NCBI GenBank assembly: GCA_032716605.1
Contig: CM064505.1
Coordinates: 48,495,762-48,559,761 of the forward strand
Source: Paralithodes platypus
Taxonomy: Eukaryota; Arthropoda; Malacostraca; Decapoda; Lithodidae
Direction of reading: 5' to 3'
DNA: 64,000 nt
The notes under the pieces were generated by a model. The model was not told the origin of the DNA and did not search any database. It saw nothing but the letters and a program-made list of their open reading frames with translations. Made by a program: the position numbers and the translations under genes. The first letter of the stretch is position 1. Every line of letters starts with the position of its first letter. Positions 1-10,035 of this stretch are shown piece by piece.

Positions 1-1268
1 AGTCGTGCAGTTGAGGCAGGAGGTAATGCCGGAGTAGAGGAGTAAACAAAGAAGTCAGAGGAGTATACAGTAGGTATAGCCTTAATCGTAACATCTAATA
101 ATTGCCCTTGCGCATCTTTTGCTCTAAGCTTTTTACTCTTACTTACTTCTATGGTCTAGTCACTAGGGACCGGCAACTCCCCCGATATAGTCGTTTGTGC
201 CAAATGTGGGTTTTTTGCAATAGCCAGCACCCATGAATAATCTGGTCCATACAAGAGAAGCATAGGGCCTCTCCTTTGTGGGAGTCTATCTAGCGGGGGA
301 GGAGTAACGTCTGTGATAACCCGGACGTTAGTGGTAGTCAAAGAGGCGGGCACTGTTGTGCCACTTGCCGTGATATTCGCCGGGTTGACGTTAATGGGGA
401 AAGAGCTATTGGCAGGCCTAACCCCAGTTGGTTCTAATGGCCGCACAGTCGACTCTACCGGGGGAGCCACCGGCGACGTAGTAGAAGGTACCTGAGATGA
501 AGGGATATACTGACGCATAATGTTATGTAATAACTCATTGAGGTAATCTGTTGTGACACACTTAATATGGGAGTCTCTAGAAGGCCCCGAACCTTCTGAC
601 CCTTCTTCCTGGGGGTTCGGTTGTGCTGAGGACAAATTAGCCTCTTCAATCTCATCCGGTAGTTCTAAAATTTCCGGCGTTTGTTGCCGTGGTTCTGCTT
701 GTACGTTTAAAGGCCACGTTAAGTCTGGGACCGACGATGGGATTGTTTCTACATTACCATGTCTTTCCACCGAAAGACAGGAGTCCGGTATTACCTCACT
801 AGCCTGGGAATTTTCATAGCTATGATGTGTACTAGTTGAACAACCTCGGTACTGTTCCGCTAATACTCCCTGAGACACTATTGGAGGCCCCTGTCGTGGT
901 ACGTTAAAATTTAGTTTGGGGATGGCAAACGTAAAGTCTTGTGGTTCACTTACCGATTCCCTAGGTCTATCCCTGGAACTCGACTCGGTTCCCTCTGTTC
1001 CTACCTCCGCGCTGCCAGATTGGATGTTAGGCCCTGCGGAGGTAGAGACGGAGGCAAGTGGCCGCGGGTCCTGCCGAGGCTGGCGCTGCGACACCGTCTC
1101 ATCCGTGCGGGCACTAGAATGTCCTGTCCCCGATTTGGGAGTTGAAGTTACTGAGTCCTCTCTCCGTCGTTTAAGTGACCTAGTTGTCTCTACGGAAGAC
1201 AGACGGGCCTGTCGATGCGGAGACCTCGAGTGGGTCCTTGGTGAAGGTGAACGTCTTCGTTTTGTGCG

Positions 1269-1317
<49 letters not shown>

Positions 1318-1539
1318 GCCGCAGTGCTGTCGTCGCTACTCTCACTGCTACTCACTAGCTCTTTAGAAATTTAGAAACTACTTTAGATTTAGCTTTCGGT
1401 TTCAGAGTGGACTTAGCCGGGGTTAATTTAACATTTGGAGATTTGATGACGAGATAATCCCAAAGCGCTTCGTCATCACCTTGCAAGGCCTTATGGGCAA
1501 CGTCTTTTGCGTAAACATTATACACGTTCTTTATCTCCT
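1..1539 (-). pseudogene. DIRS copy I ORF1 (gag-like), central and C-terminal part
   Basis: Minus-strand frame open from 1355 to 159 with a TAG at 156-158; homologous coding resumes beyond the stop to the window edge (a KSKKLRA-like block). The blocks NVRVITDV/PPPLD, LLYGPD.SWVL and SGELPVP recur in ORF1 of DIRS copy III (60387-61751), which identifies it as the DIRS structural protein. The N-terminal half is rich in Ser, Arg and Pro; a run of Pro near residues 15-28 is encoded by the 44-base G tract at 1272-1315. Upstream of 1355 the homologous region is lysine- and serine-rich but out of frame. A decayed copy, cut upstream by a piggyBac MITE. No enzymatic motif is visible, and assignment as gag rests on position and homology inside the window. 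Confidence 0.8.
1272..1315. repeat. 44-base poly-G tract
   Basis: Uninterrupted G homopolymer within the DIRS copy I ORF1 region, read as a proline run on the minus strand. The true length is uncertain because such tracts are prone to slippage and sequencing error. Confidence 0.95.
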
Positions 1540-2015
1540 TTAACCCTCCAGGCCCGGCTATTGTATTCTATAATTTCCCCGAAACCGTGGGGTTTTGGCC
1601 GAAAAACATCTACGCCTAGGCTACCGTATCTTTGTTATTTTGACTGCTTCCGCATTCCCGCGCATCCCCAAGCGTAGATGTGTTTCGTACCTGTAGAATG
1701 GCGTTGAGTAGAGCTCTCTAAGTCAACTGGTTCATTGTGATGACGATTTCTGTGGAGAGAACATTGTGGCGATGTTAGCCACTTTTCACTACTTAACAAT
1801 AACACACACCCACACACGAACAAGCGACGCCTCTCCTTCTTGTGGTCGGAGATGCGCGGCGTCGGTCCAACCGGCTCTTGTTTACATGCGTCGGACGGAC
1901 GCCTCGCACACCAAGCTTACAGGCTTTCAAGCTGCCGGTGCCTCAGAGCCCTACCGGGTTCTGCGGGCGCATTTGTTATGGGTTTCTCAGAGCCCAACCG
2001 GGTCTGGTGGGTTAA
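1540..2015. mobile_element. piggyBac-type MITE M1, inserted in DIRS I ORF1
   Basis: Bounded by TTAA at 1540-1543 and 2012-2015. The ends are inverted copies of TTAACCC.CCAG.CCCGG, the same termini as the autonomous piggyBac at 43105-47555. The interior carries the blocks shared by all copies of this family (a GACGCATGTAAACAA-like block, CTTGAAAGCCTGTAAGCTT and AGAGCTCTCTAAGTCAACTGGTTC). No ORF. It separates the Cys-rich start of DIRS ORF1 from the rest, so it is younger than that DIRS copy. Confidence 0.85.
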
Positions 2016-2196
2016 TGCCACTAGGCATGAATGATCTCTCTTGTCAAATAGCGTACGCATATCTGAACACGGCGCATTTCTTAGTCACCCAGATGCCTCT
2101 TGATCTGTCAAGGCATTTTACACATCTCACGCAAAGTTTGTGTGCTATTACTGGTAAAAGAGAGCAGGTAGGAGTAGCGCATAGAGTGAAAAGCAT
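2016..2196 (-). pseudogene. DIRS copy I ORF1, N-terminal cysteine-rich segment
   Basis: Starts at an ATG ending at 2196 and reads LFTLCATPTC..., then HKLCVRCVKCLDRSRG, almost the same as HTLCIRCVKCLDRSRG at the start of DIRS copy III ORF1. The paired CxxC/H residues suggest a zinc-binding module. An in-frame stop follows at about 2044 and the MITE cuts off the continuation. The start was chosen because the copy III protein begins at the equivalent position. Confidence 0.75.
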
Positions 2197-3539
2197 GATG
2201 GCTAAGGAAAAAAAAAAAACCCGCCTTGATCGGCTCCTCACCTGCTGCTACTGTGTGTTGTGATCTGGAAATAGAAAATTTCCAGGAATCAATGCTCATA
2301 AGGATAATCTGAGAGGTTTTAACACATCCTACCACAAGTCCTCTGGAAAATTAGCTACAGTATAGCCACTGCTACTCTAACCTTCCGCCGGGCCTGACTG
2401 AAAACTTTAGTTTTCCAATATAATTTGTTTGAACTGCTTATCTGTGACTGTGTCATTGGCCCATTAAAACTCTAGCCTTAAACTATCTTATTTACTATTT
2501 GGACTAGATAGATAGTATTATCACACTTGACTGTTGCGCTTTGCGTAGAAGTCATGCCGGGTGAGTTCACTCGGTGGGCCGAGATACTTCCCTTGGGAAT
2601 TAGCATTTCCACCGGGAGGTAAGTGGTATAGCGCACCACTCCAGGGGTCATTGGTTCTTTCTCCTCGCCTGCGTGGCGAGTAAACAGCGACTACACCGAA
2701 TAGTCCGCCGGAAAGAACAACCACAGCTATCAAAGGTGTTGCCGTATCAATGAAAGACAGATACCACCAAAACCCCACACCAACAGGACGTCTCCTGTGT
2801 CCTTGTTAACATGTAAAATAATCACTGCATACAACACAAGGAGTACCTCTTAGGGCTACAATAGTAACATAATTTTAATAATAAAATATTACCCCTAGCC
2901 CACTAAGGAGACCCCTACTGAGGCTGGCCACGGGGCTCTTAGTAATCATCATCTTGGTTGGTAACCTTACCTCCTGAAGACACAGCAGCAGCCCCTGGCG
3001 AAGGTTCCACGAGAGAGGGAAGACGCAGAACTCGGACACTAGAAGGTTCCGCACCATGTGTGGCAACCCTTGAACTAGTGCGTCTGCTATAAAAACTATA
3101 ATGCAACTACCTCTTAGAGACGGCCTGAAGCATAATCTTGCAGATATAGTAGCCTCCTAACTAGTAGATAAGAGCAAGAACTAAGACGCATAAAAACAAA
3201 AAACATTAATACATGAGACGCTGATCCTGGGGGATATGGTGGCGTCTGTACAATAGTACCCTATTTTAACACTTCCTGCGGGTATACCAATGGGGTAGCC
3301 TGTGCTAGCTAATCTAAAACCTGTTCAATACAACTCAGATATATACAAATAAGCAAGGACTCACTAGAAGCGAGCGAACGAAGAATAAAGCGGGAGCACA
3401 GGCTGCGCACCACCGCTCAGTATGGCCGCGAGGAGTGGAAGGAGGAAACATGGCGGCTCAAGGAGCAGCGTCAGGGAGAGAATATGCAAGAAATCCACCG
3501 AGATGGAAAGCATTATATATACAGTAACATATTTTAAGT
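2197..3539 (-). other. DIRS copy I 5' untranslated region
   Basis: No convincing coding sequence. This lies between the ORF1 start and the 5' inverted repeat and contains several GCCGG boxes, as does the equivalent region of copy III at the right edge. Short open frames here have no recognisable content. Confidence 0.55.
2280..2303 (-). promoter_or_regulatory. Conserved 24-nt DIRS leader motif (copy I)
   Basis: TTCCAGGAATCAATGCTCATAAGG on the plus strand (this is 24 nt; key core AATGCTCATAAGG). It lies about 83 bp before the ORF1 start and matches 23 of 24 positions at 63074-63097, where it lies about 80 bp before ORF1 of copy III. Surrounding sequence is much less conserved, so the motif may be functional (leader element or start-site context); function unknown. 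Confidence 0.5.
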
Positions 3540-3745
3540 TTATTTTTTCCTTTTTATTTTTTCGAAAGTTTTTTCGTAGTGAGTACCCAATCATAAGACG
3601 ATTCCATAAGAGAATTAGCGTTACCCTTATGACGTAGGACTCCTCCCCGCTGCGGTCGATTCAAACTGGCTACCCGCGGGCGCTTGAAGGGGTCCTATTA
3701 TACTAATAGGCACATCGTCAATGATGGAGGGGCCACTAATAAATA
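3540..3745 (-). repeat. DIRS copy I 5' inverted terminal repeat
   Basis: Reverse complement of the outer part of the 3' repeats of copies II and III: the block with TAGTGAGTACCCAATCAT and GACGATTCCATAAGAGAAT matches inverted 4930-5000. The extreme end (CAATGATGGAGGGGCCACTAATAAA) is the reverse complement of the right half of the ICRs at 5661-5768 and 56861-56968. This marks the 5' terminus of copy I at about 3745. Confidence 0.75.
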
Positions 3746-4599
3746 CATTCTGCAACGATGAATGAACGAACAGCCTCGGATGTTGACGGCCCTAATGTTG
3801 AAGAACCCCGACCTACTATGGACAGTCTTAGAATAGTGACGTGGAATGTGAGAGGCGTGAATGATGACACAAAAGAGGGAGAGGTCCTGGAAGTGTTAGT
3901 GAATGCCAGGCTGGATGTATGTGGAATGACTGAGACCAAATGGAGGGTTACAGATGTGAGAGAGTGGGAGTGTGGAAGGGGTGTGTGTGCTGGAGTGAGT
4001 GAGGGAGTAGCGAGAGAAGGTGCGTGTTTGTTTGTAAGTAACAAATGGAAGGAGCGTGTAAGAGACTATGGGTCTGTGGGTTCAAGGATTGTGTGGGTGA
4101 GAATGAAAGTAGGAATACAAGCGTGGGTGGTTGTGTGTGTGTATGCTCCGACAGAGGATAAACCTGTAAGATAGGGGGCGGTTCGTTCGTCGCCACCCCT
4201 TCGGGGATCACGGCGTCAGGCAATAGATAGATAGAGAGAGAGAGCAGTTCTGGGTGAATGTGGAGGCGTGCCTGGATAAGTTTAGCAAGGCGAAAGAATA
4301 TTTCTGATTGGGGATATGAATGGGAAGGTAGGTGATGAGAAATTTGATGGGAGTGGTGGGAGGGTGGGGTGTACCGTCAAAGGTGAATGGGAATGATAAT
4401 GCACTTGTGGACGTATGTGTGGGGAGGAGGCTGTGGATAGCCAACACCTTCCGACACAGAATGATCCACAGGTACAAATGGAAAGTGGTGTGAGATAAGA
4501 AGAAGGATAAGACGGTGGTGGAATGAAAGGCACTGATTGATTATATATGTGTGGATTAACGAATGAAGAAATCTGTGCTGGATGCTAGAGGGTGTATAG
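3746..4599 (+). pseudogene. RTE-type LINE (family E), N-terminal endonuclease fragment
   Basis: 3758-4174 reads as an APE-type endonuclease start: LRIVTWNVRGVNDDTKEGE, then ARLDVCGMTETKWRV and VVVCVYAPTEDKP. After a 62-bp interruption the domain resumes at about 4240 with QFWVN.EACLDKFSKAKEYF and IGDMNGKVGDEK, then decays through stops. WN..G, the TETK glutamate and GDMN are the conserved APE/RTE nuclease positions. RT is absent, so this is only the 5' part of a copy. It fills the spacer between the ends of DIRS I and DIRS II. Confidence 0.8.
4174..4235 (+). mobile_element. Very short 3'-tail-only RTE-E insertion
   Basis: GGGGGCGGTTCGTTCGTCGCC to CGGCGTCAGGCAATAGATAGATAG is the 3' end of RTE family E, seen also as the minus-strand ends at 25168-25245, 48210-48290 and 51550-51620. 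Here only about 62 bp was copied, landing inside the endonuclease of another copy of the same family. It includes the CCCCTTCGGGG hairpin and the (GATA)n tail. Confidence 0.75.
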
Positions 4600-4777
4600 T
4601 AAACCCTTCATGCTCGCGGGGGTTAGGGAACAGAGACACCCGCGAGTATCGTAAATCCGCGAGCATGACATTAGTTTCCCCTCCCGCCCCAAAAATCGGC
4701 TTACAGTATAAAGAAAATTGATTGTGTTGCTTGAATGATAATGATAATTAAAATTATGGATGCAAATAATACAAAAT
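4600..4777. mobile_element. Possible pogo-type remnant
   Basis: Begins TATAGTAAACCCTTCATGCTCGC, similar to the TACAGTAAACCCTCGC terminus at 7689, followed by short GCGAG-type inverted motifs. There is no right end; it is truncated at the DIRS II terminus. Weak evidence. Confidence 0.35.
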
Positions 4778-5660
4778 TATAGGTTTGAGTCCTGGAGGGA
4801 AGAAGGAAAACCTAATATTTAGTAGTGGCCCCGAAATCATTGACGATACGCCTATTATATAATAGCTCTCTTTCAAACGCCCGCAGTCAGCCTGTTTGAA
4901 ACACCCGCCACAGGGGAAAGAGTGCCGACATCATAAGGGCACACTCATTCTCTTATGGAATCGTCATTATGATTGGGTACTCACTACGATAAAATTTTGT
5001 AATTTTTTTTTTTTTTTTATTAACTTAACCCTTCCAGCCCGGGGTGTCATTTTAAAAGGACACCGTGGTAGATGGGCCGGTACCCGGGTGTCCTGTTAAA
5101 ATCCGTAAGCTTGAAAGCCTATTAAGCTTGGTCTGAGCGCTGTGCGTCCGACGCATGTAAACAAAGCCGGTCATTGCGTCACCGCACCTCCGAAAACAAG
5201 AAGGAGACGTCGGATCAATGTTGTTGTATGATATGACGAAATTAGTGTCTGAAAAGCTCCGATATTGTCAACATCGCGGAAAAATTCGCTCCACGGAAAT
5301 CGTCATCACAACTGAACCAGTTGACTTAGAGAGCTCTACTCAATGCCAGTCTACAGATTGGAAACCGCACTACGTTTAGGGATGCGTGGGAAATTTCTAG
5401 CTGTTAAAATAACAAAGATACGGTAGCCTAGGCCTAGACGTTTTCGGCCAGATAGCCCGGATACGAGCTCCGTCCTTTAGAAAGGCAGCCCGGGTCACGA
5501 GGGTTAAGATTTGCTATAATAAAGCTTCCCAACTTTGTGGATGTCTTCCCGTGGATTCTATCCGAGACGCTGAACCCCTCGGCGTCATTCCACCTTCAAT
5601 GATATATCAAGATTAAACTTAAGACATCAACGAATGGGAAGGGGATGGAAGGGAGGGCCT
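4778..5660 (-). repeat. DIRS copy II 3' inverted terminal repeat and flank
   Basis: Starts TATAGGTTTGAG; 4778-4851 is the reverse complement of the left half of the ICR at 5661-5768. The block around 4930-5000 pairs with the 5' repeat of DIRS I. A piggyBac MITE (5025-5507) interrupts it. The same arrangement recurs at 56434-56968 in copy III. Confidence 0.75.
5025..5507. mobile_element. piggyBac-type MITE M2
   Basis: TTAA at 5025-5028 and 5504-5507, with ends TTAACCCTTCCAGCCCGG and its inverted partner. The interior contains the family block CAACTGAACCAGTTGACTTA. Inserted in the DIRS II 3' repeat next to a poly-T run. Non-coding. Confidence 0.8.
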
Positions 5661-5768
5661 GCATCGTCAATGATTTCTGGGCCACTACTAAATATTAGGT
5701 TTTCCTTCTTCCCTCCGGGACTCAAACCTATAATTTATTAGTGGCCCCTCCATCATTGATGATATGCC
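5661..5768 (-). repeat. DIRS copy II internal complementary region (ICR)
   Basis: Composite of the reverse complement of the 3' terminus (CCACTACTAAATATTAGG... to ACTCAAACCTATA) joined to the reverse complement of the 5' terminus (ATTTATTAGTGGCCCCTCC). In DIRS elements the ICR spans the circle junction and templates completion of the ends; this layout is visible here directly. Confidence 0.75.
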
Positions 5769-6321
5769 TGATATCTCATGACTGGAGGGGGACATTCATG
5801 ATAATATCTAAACCACTAACAAACCATCATAGGTAGAGAAAAACAACCATATGGCATTCTTAAATTTATTGTATAAAGACAATATTTAGTATAAAAATGG
5901 AAAGAGAAGCAGATTGCGTACTTCAAAGAAGGCTGCTTGTACGTAACCTTGCAGGTACTGTACATATAGGTAATGAATATCACATTGAGATTCAAATAAA
6001 ATATAGTTCCAAGAATACTTGATTCTTGTCAAAAACAAAGGTAGTTCTCTGACTCTTCCTAGACGTCAAAGTTCTGTAGGAACAAACAAATCATTTGGTT
6101 ACAAACATTTGGTCCTTAAAATTTATTTGTACATATAACTACTGTATATATTTTTGTACAACTTATCTCTATATCTCATAGTTGCAACTATTACTGATAT
6201 ATATCCAAAAATAAAAACCTGAACTGTATAACCAATTTGACTTATTAAGTATCACAGCTCGTATACTTATCAAATTCTCCGGCGGAGGGTCTGAGGGTCT
6301 TGGGTTCTCCATTAATTTAAA
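5769..6321 (-). other. DIRS copy II 3' untranslated region
   Basis: Similar in order and in short blocks (GACTGGAGGGGGACATTC, CTTCAAAGAAG, ATCACAGCTC, CTCCGGCGG) to 56969-57440 downstream of the copy III recombinase. No ORF. Confidence 0.65.
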
Positions 6322-6655
6322 GAAAATTTACAAAGAAAGAAATAGGCTTGAGAAGGCAAAGAACTCATTTTGTGATAGAGTGGTAAATGAGTGGAACGCA
6401 CTGCCCCAGTATGTAGTCGATTCCGAATCAATAAGGGAGTTTGAAAGTAATCTTGATAAAGCATGGGGAAGACAAGATTTGAAGTTTGATTATAAAACAA
6501 AAATACAGAATAGTAAAAATGTTGCGTCTGCTACCGCCGCCGCCAACACCGTGAACGACCGCAGCAGTGCAAGTACTGGTACTGTACTGAGCTGGATACA
6601 CAGGCCTAGTTTGCCTTTTCCAGAGGATCTACTGTAAGAAACTGTAAGAAATTAC
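6322..6655 (+). pseudogene. CR1-like LINE (family G), 5'-truncated 3' end
   Basis: Encodes only the C-terminus of a CR1/Jockey-group RT protein: KIYKERNRLEKAKNSFCDRV, then VVNEWNALPQYVVDS and ESNLDKAWG. It ends in the direct repeat CTGTAAGAAA-CTGTAAGAAA, the tail also found (inverted) at 51070-51100. A second copy lies on the minus strand at 51070-51549. Inserted between the DIRS II recombinase end and its 3' UTR. Confidence 0.75.
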
Positions 6656-6714
6656 CCCCCCCTCCTTTTTCATACTTATGATTACTCTTAAATCTATTAG
6701 CACAAAAGACCAAT

Positions 6715-6816
6715 TAGACCCGTTGACGTAATGCCACACAGGTGAGTTTTGGTTTATCCAAGGCCACAGACAGGTAGCGAGTCAAGAAAGTATGATTGGA
6801 TGACCATAAGCGTGTG
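6715..6816 (-). pseudogene. DIRS copy II tyrosine recombinase, extreme C-terminus
   Basis: Reads LWSSNHTF..RYLSVALDKP to a TAA at 6715-6717. This is the segment with the catalytic tyrosine (RYL) of the YR fold and is the missing end of the gene whose main part lies at 55827-56433. The two are separated only by the Gypsy element and its GTGTG duplication; the frame is consistent across one copy of the target. Confidence 0.8.
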
Positions 6817-7508
6817 TGTAATTGGTCGCCTCCCTGACTTAACAGCACTAACTGGGTTGGTTGAATAGTGGATCAGTATAGGAAAATATTCCTTAATTAA
6901 TTACCCTGGCTTCAAATCAAAGACACGCCTATCCAATATATTTATACTGATCGATGCAGTATATTTTTATTGAAGATTAAGCATTCGGCCAGCTTACAGG
7001 ATTAACGGTTGTGTATGTATATACTGTATATATATAGGCTATTCAATCATTGACTCGATGGAACTCTATGTTCTTAGGGAATTGAATGTATAAATGGATT
7101 TTTTTTATTTAACTATCAACAATGACAAATTAAACGAACATTCTATTAAAACGATTAATTGAATATGACACAAATTGATGGGAATGATTCGGAAAATTAC
7201 GTTCACACACCACTCGCTCTTCTATTCAAATGCTTAACTAACTTAATTAACCACTCTAATTTAATTAACTAGAGTCTTGACTGAGCCACACCCAGTCAAA
7301 CTCACTCCTAAAATTACCCGTCACTTAATCTGATACCACTAGTCTAACGGAGTCGTATGCCAGGCAAAACAATTAACCCTCCCTTGAATTGACCCTTATC
7401 GCATAATAATGACAACGTCTAGCACACAGATACCCTTTACAAATGGTCGACGGAGAGATCCTTCATCACCCCGGTCACCACGCTCACCACGCTCACCACT
7501 CCACTCAC
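6817..7508 (-). repeat. Gypsy 3' LTR, first part
   Basis: Begins TGTAATTGGTCGCC right after GTGTG (6812-6816). Collinear with the LTR at 54325-55050, with roughly 15-20 substitutions in about 650 compared bases by eye. LINE-A interrupts it at about 7509 and the LTR resumes at 30711. Confidence 0.9.
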
Positions 7509-7688
7509 AGTCGCCGACCTCCGAGCTGTCAACACCTCGCAGCTGCTCTCCGACAATGAGTTACCTTGTTTGAAGAGAATAGGAGTGTCTAAGTGTTGTC
7601 CCGGATAGTTATATGAGCATTTCATAAGTACTTGTAATTAGATGTTTTATGAGCATTTCATAAGTAATTAGATATTCCAAGTACAGTA
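7509..7688 (+). mobile_element. LINE-A (+) 5' untranslated region
   Basis: GTCGCCGACCTCCGAGCTGTC onward matches, inverted, the leader of the minus-strand LINE-A at about 22950-23160. It is split by a pogo-type element and continues at 9942-10035 up to the ORF1 start. LINE-A as a whole runs to about 30710. Confidence 0.8.
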
Positions 7689-7869
7689 CAGTAAACCCTC
7701 GCTATCTCGGACTAATTGGGGGGAGACCCAGTCGGAGATAACCGAAAATCCGAGAAGTCCGAAGTCCGACTTATGTCCGACTTAAGAGAGGGAAAATTCC
7801 GAATTAGAAGAGGAAAGTCCGCGTCACCAGAGAAATTGAGATTTTTTTTTTTTTTTTTTTTTTTATATC

Positions 7870-9250
7870 TATTTAATGCATCTATCTCCCTTATACATAT
7901 ATATAACTATGTCTTATTTCGTCTTTTTTTAATCTATGAATCAATTCTAATACGATGGAATTGAAAACAATATTACCCTTCTAACATACAAATAATAAAA
8001 TGAAAAAGAGAGTAAATAGAAATGTCTCCTTTGTCTTTCAGAAACATAAGTCTGTCTCGTATATGTTAGTATTTTATCGCTCGCTCGCCCCTAGCCACTC
8101 TCTCTCTATCTATTTATCTCTCTAATGCATCTAACTAACTCCCTTATACATTAACATAACTATGTCTTATTTGGACTTTTTGTAATCTATAAATAATTTC
8201 TAATGCGATTGAATTGAAAACAATATTATCCTTCTAGCACACAAATAATAACATGAAAAAGAGTCAATAAAAATGTCTCCTTTGTCTTTTCAGAACTAAT
8301 TAAGTCCGTCTCATAATAGTTCGTGTTTATCGCTCACTTCCCCTTCTGCAACTCTCTTTCTATCTATCTTGTCTTTTCAGAACCAATTAAGTCCGTCTCA
8401 TAATAGTTCGTGTTTATCGCTCACTCCCCCTCTGTAACTCTCTCTTTCTATCTACCTATCTCTCTAATGCATCTACGTAACTCCCTTATACATTAACATA
8501 ACTATGTCTTATTTGGACTTTTTGTAATCTTTGAATCATTTCTAATGCAATGGAATTGAAAACAATATTATCCTTCTAGCACACAAATAATAACATGAAA
8601 AAGAGTCAATATAAAAGTCTCCTTTGTCTTTTCAGAACCAATTAAGTCCGTCTCATAATAGTTCGTGTTTATCGTTCACTTCCCCTTCTGCAACTCTCTT
8701 TCTATCTATCTTGTCTTTTCAGAACCAATTAAGTCCGTCTCATAATAGTTCGTGTTTATCGCTCACTTCCCCTTCTGCAACTCTCTTTCTATCTATCTTG
8801 TCTTTTCAGAACCAATTAAGTCTGTCTCATAATAGTTCGTGTTTATCGCTCACTCCCCCTCTGTAACTCTCTTTCTATCTATCTATCTCTCTAATGCATC
8901 TACGTAACTCCCTTATACATTAACATAACTATGTCTTATTTGGACTTTTTGTAATCTTTGAATCATTTCTAATGCAATGGAATTGAAAACAATATTATCC
9001 TTCTAGCACACAAATAATAACATGAAAAAGAGTCAATATAAAAGTCTCCTTTGTCTTTTCAGAACCAATTAAGTCCGTCTCATAATAGTTCGTGTTTATC
9101 GCTCACTCCCCCTCTGTAACTCTCTCTTTCTATCTATCTATCTCTCTAATGCATCTACGTAACTCCCTTATACATTAACATAACTATGTCTTATTTGGAC
9201 TTCTTGTAATCTTTGAATAATTTCTAATGCAATGGAATTGAAAAATATAA
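7870..9250 (+). repeat. Hierarchical tandem repeat array
   Basis: Copies of a block starting AATGCATCTACGTAACTCCC occur at about 7876, 8123, 8467, 8893 and 9148 (spacing 247-426). Spacing varies because an 87-bp subunit (CAGAACCAATTAAGTCCG... ending TTTCTATCTATCTTGTCTT) is itself repeated one to three times per unit. One frame reads the 87-bp unit as 29-residue repeats, which I do not regard as coding. Confidence 0.85.
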
Positions 9251-9270
9251 TATCGGACATTTTCCGAATA

Positions 9271-9786
9271 CAGTCTGGCCTGCCAATACGCGAGAATATG
9301 GGCGACACGCGAGGGCGCAGAATGAAAATTCGCGTATTAGCAATAGAGTATTATATGGGAATAAATCGATATGGGCGGCACTGACTCCAAGTTGTCTACT
9401 TTAGGCCTATTTATCTCCGTCAATTGTCACAAAAGGTACATATATGTATACATAAACATCCAAATCATAAGAAAATATAACAATAATAATAAACTCACCT
9501 TAAAATTAACAGTAAATGTCCAACACGAGTCGGACAGCTGTTGCGCGAGCGTGGACTGAGGGTAGACTGGCGTATCCCACAATGCCCTGTGTGCCTACGT
9601 AACTGGCGCGGAATGGTGGGGGGCCTCGCGTATTAGCTGAACTCCCCGGAATTGCCCTTATATCGGGCCCGGATTCGCGTTTTAAAGGTACATCACGCGT
9701 TTTTAAAGTTTGGGTATGATTCGACCCCCTCCTCGCGTATAAGGTGAATCGCGTATTAAAAGCTCGCGTATTGGCAGGTCAGACTG
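9271..9786. mobile_element. pogo/mariner-type MITE nested in the larger pogo element
   Basis: Ends CAGTCTGGCCTGCCAATACG and the inverted CGTATTGGCAGGTCAGACTG, flanked by TA (9269-9270, 9787-9788); 516 bp. Repeated GCGTATT motifs lie near both ends. Non-coding. Confidence 0.8.
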
Positions 9787-10035
9787 TACTGTACTTATAT
9801 AAAGTCCGACAACGTCAGAGACTGTCGGAACGATGATGGAAATGTCCGAAATACGGAAGTGCATGTCCGAGAGGCCGTAGCCAGTCCGACTAGTGCGGGT
9901 TTCCGACTTCTAGAGGTCCGAGATGGCGAGGGTTTACTGTAGTTGAAAATATGGATTAATTAAAACGGTTCTTGGAGTGAGAAGGGATCGTGGGGCGATT
10001 GTTTTATTTATAGGCTAGCAGACGACCACTTCGCG

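Larger units (their letters stand above)
7689..9939. mobile_element. Non-autonomous pogo/mariner-type element in the LINE-A leader
   Basis: Terminal inverted repeats CAGTAAACCCTCGC and GCGAGGGTTTACTG with TA on each side (7687-7688, 9940-9941). Subterminal GTCCGA and TCCGAC motifs recur at both ends. No transposase ORF. The interior is mainly a tandem array, and a second pogo-type element is nested near the right end. The uninterrupted leader in the other LINE-A copy gives the empty site. Confidence 0.8.

Noticed and set aside
916..1374. Plus-strand frames with poly-glycine from the G tract
   Set aside because: Shadow of the minus-strand DIRS ORF1; no homology, and driven by the homopolymer.
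8624..8866. Repeat protein with 29-residue units
   Set aside because: Unit equals the 87-bp satellite period, AT-rich and non-coding in neighbouring units.
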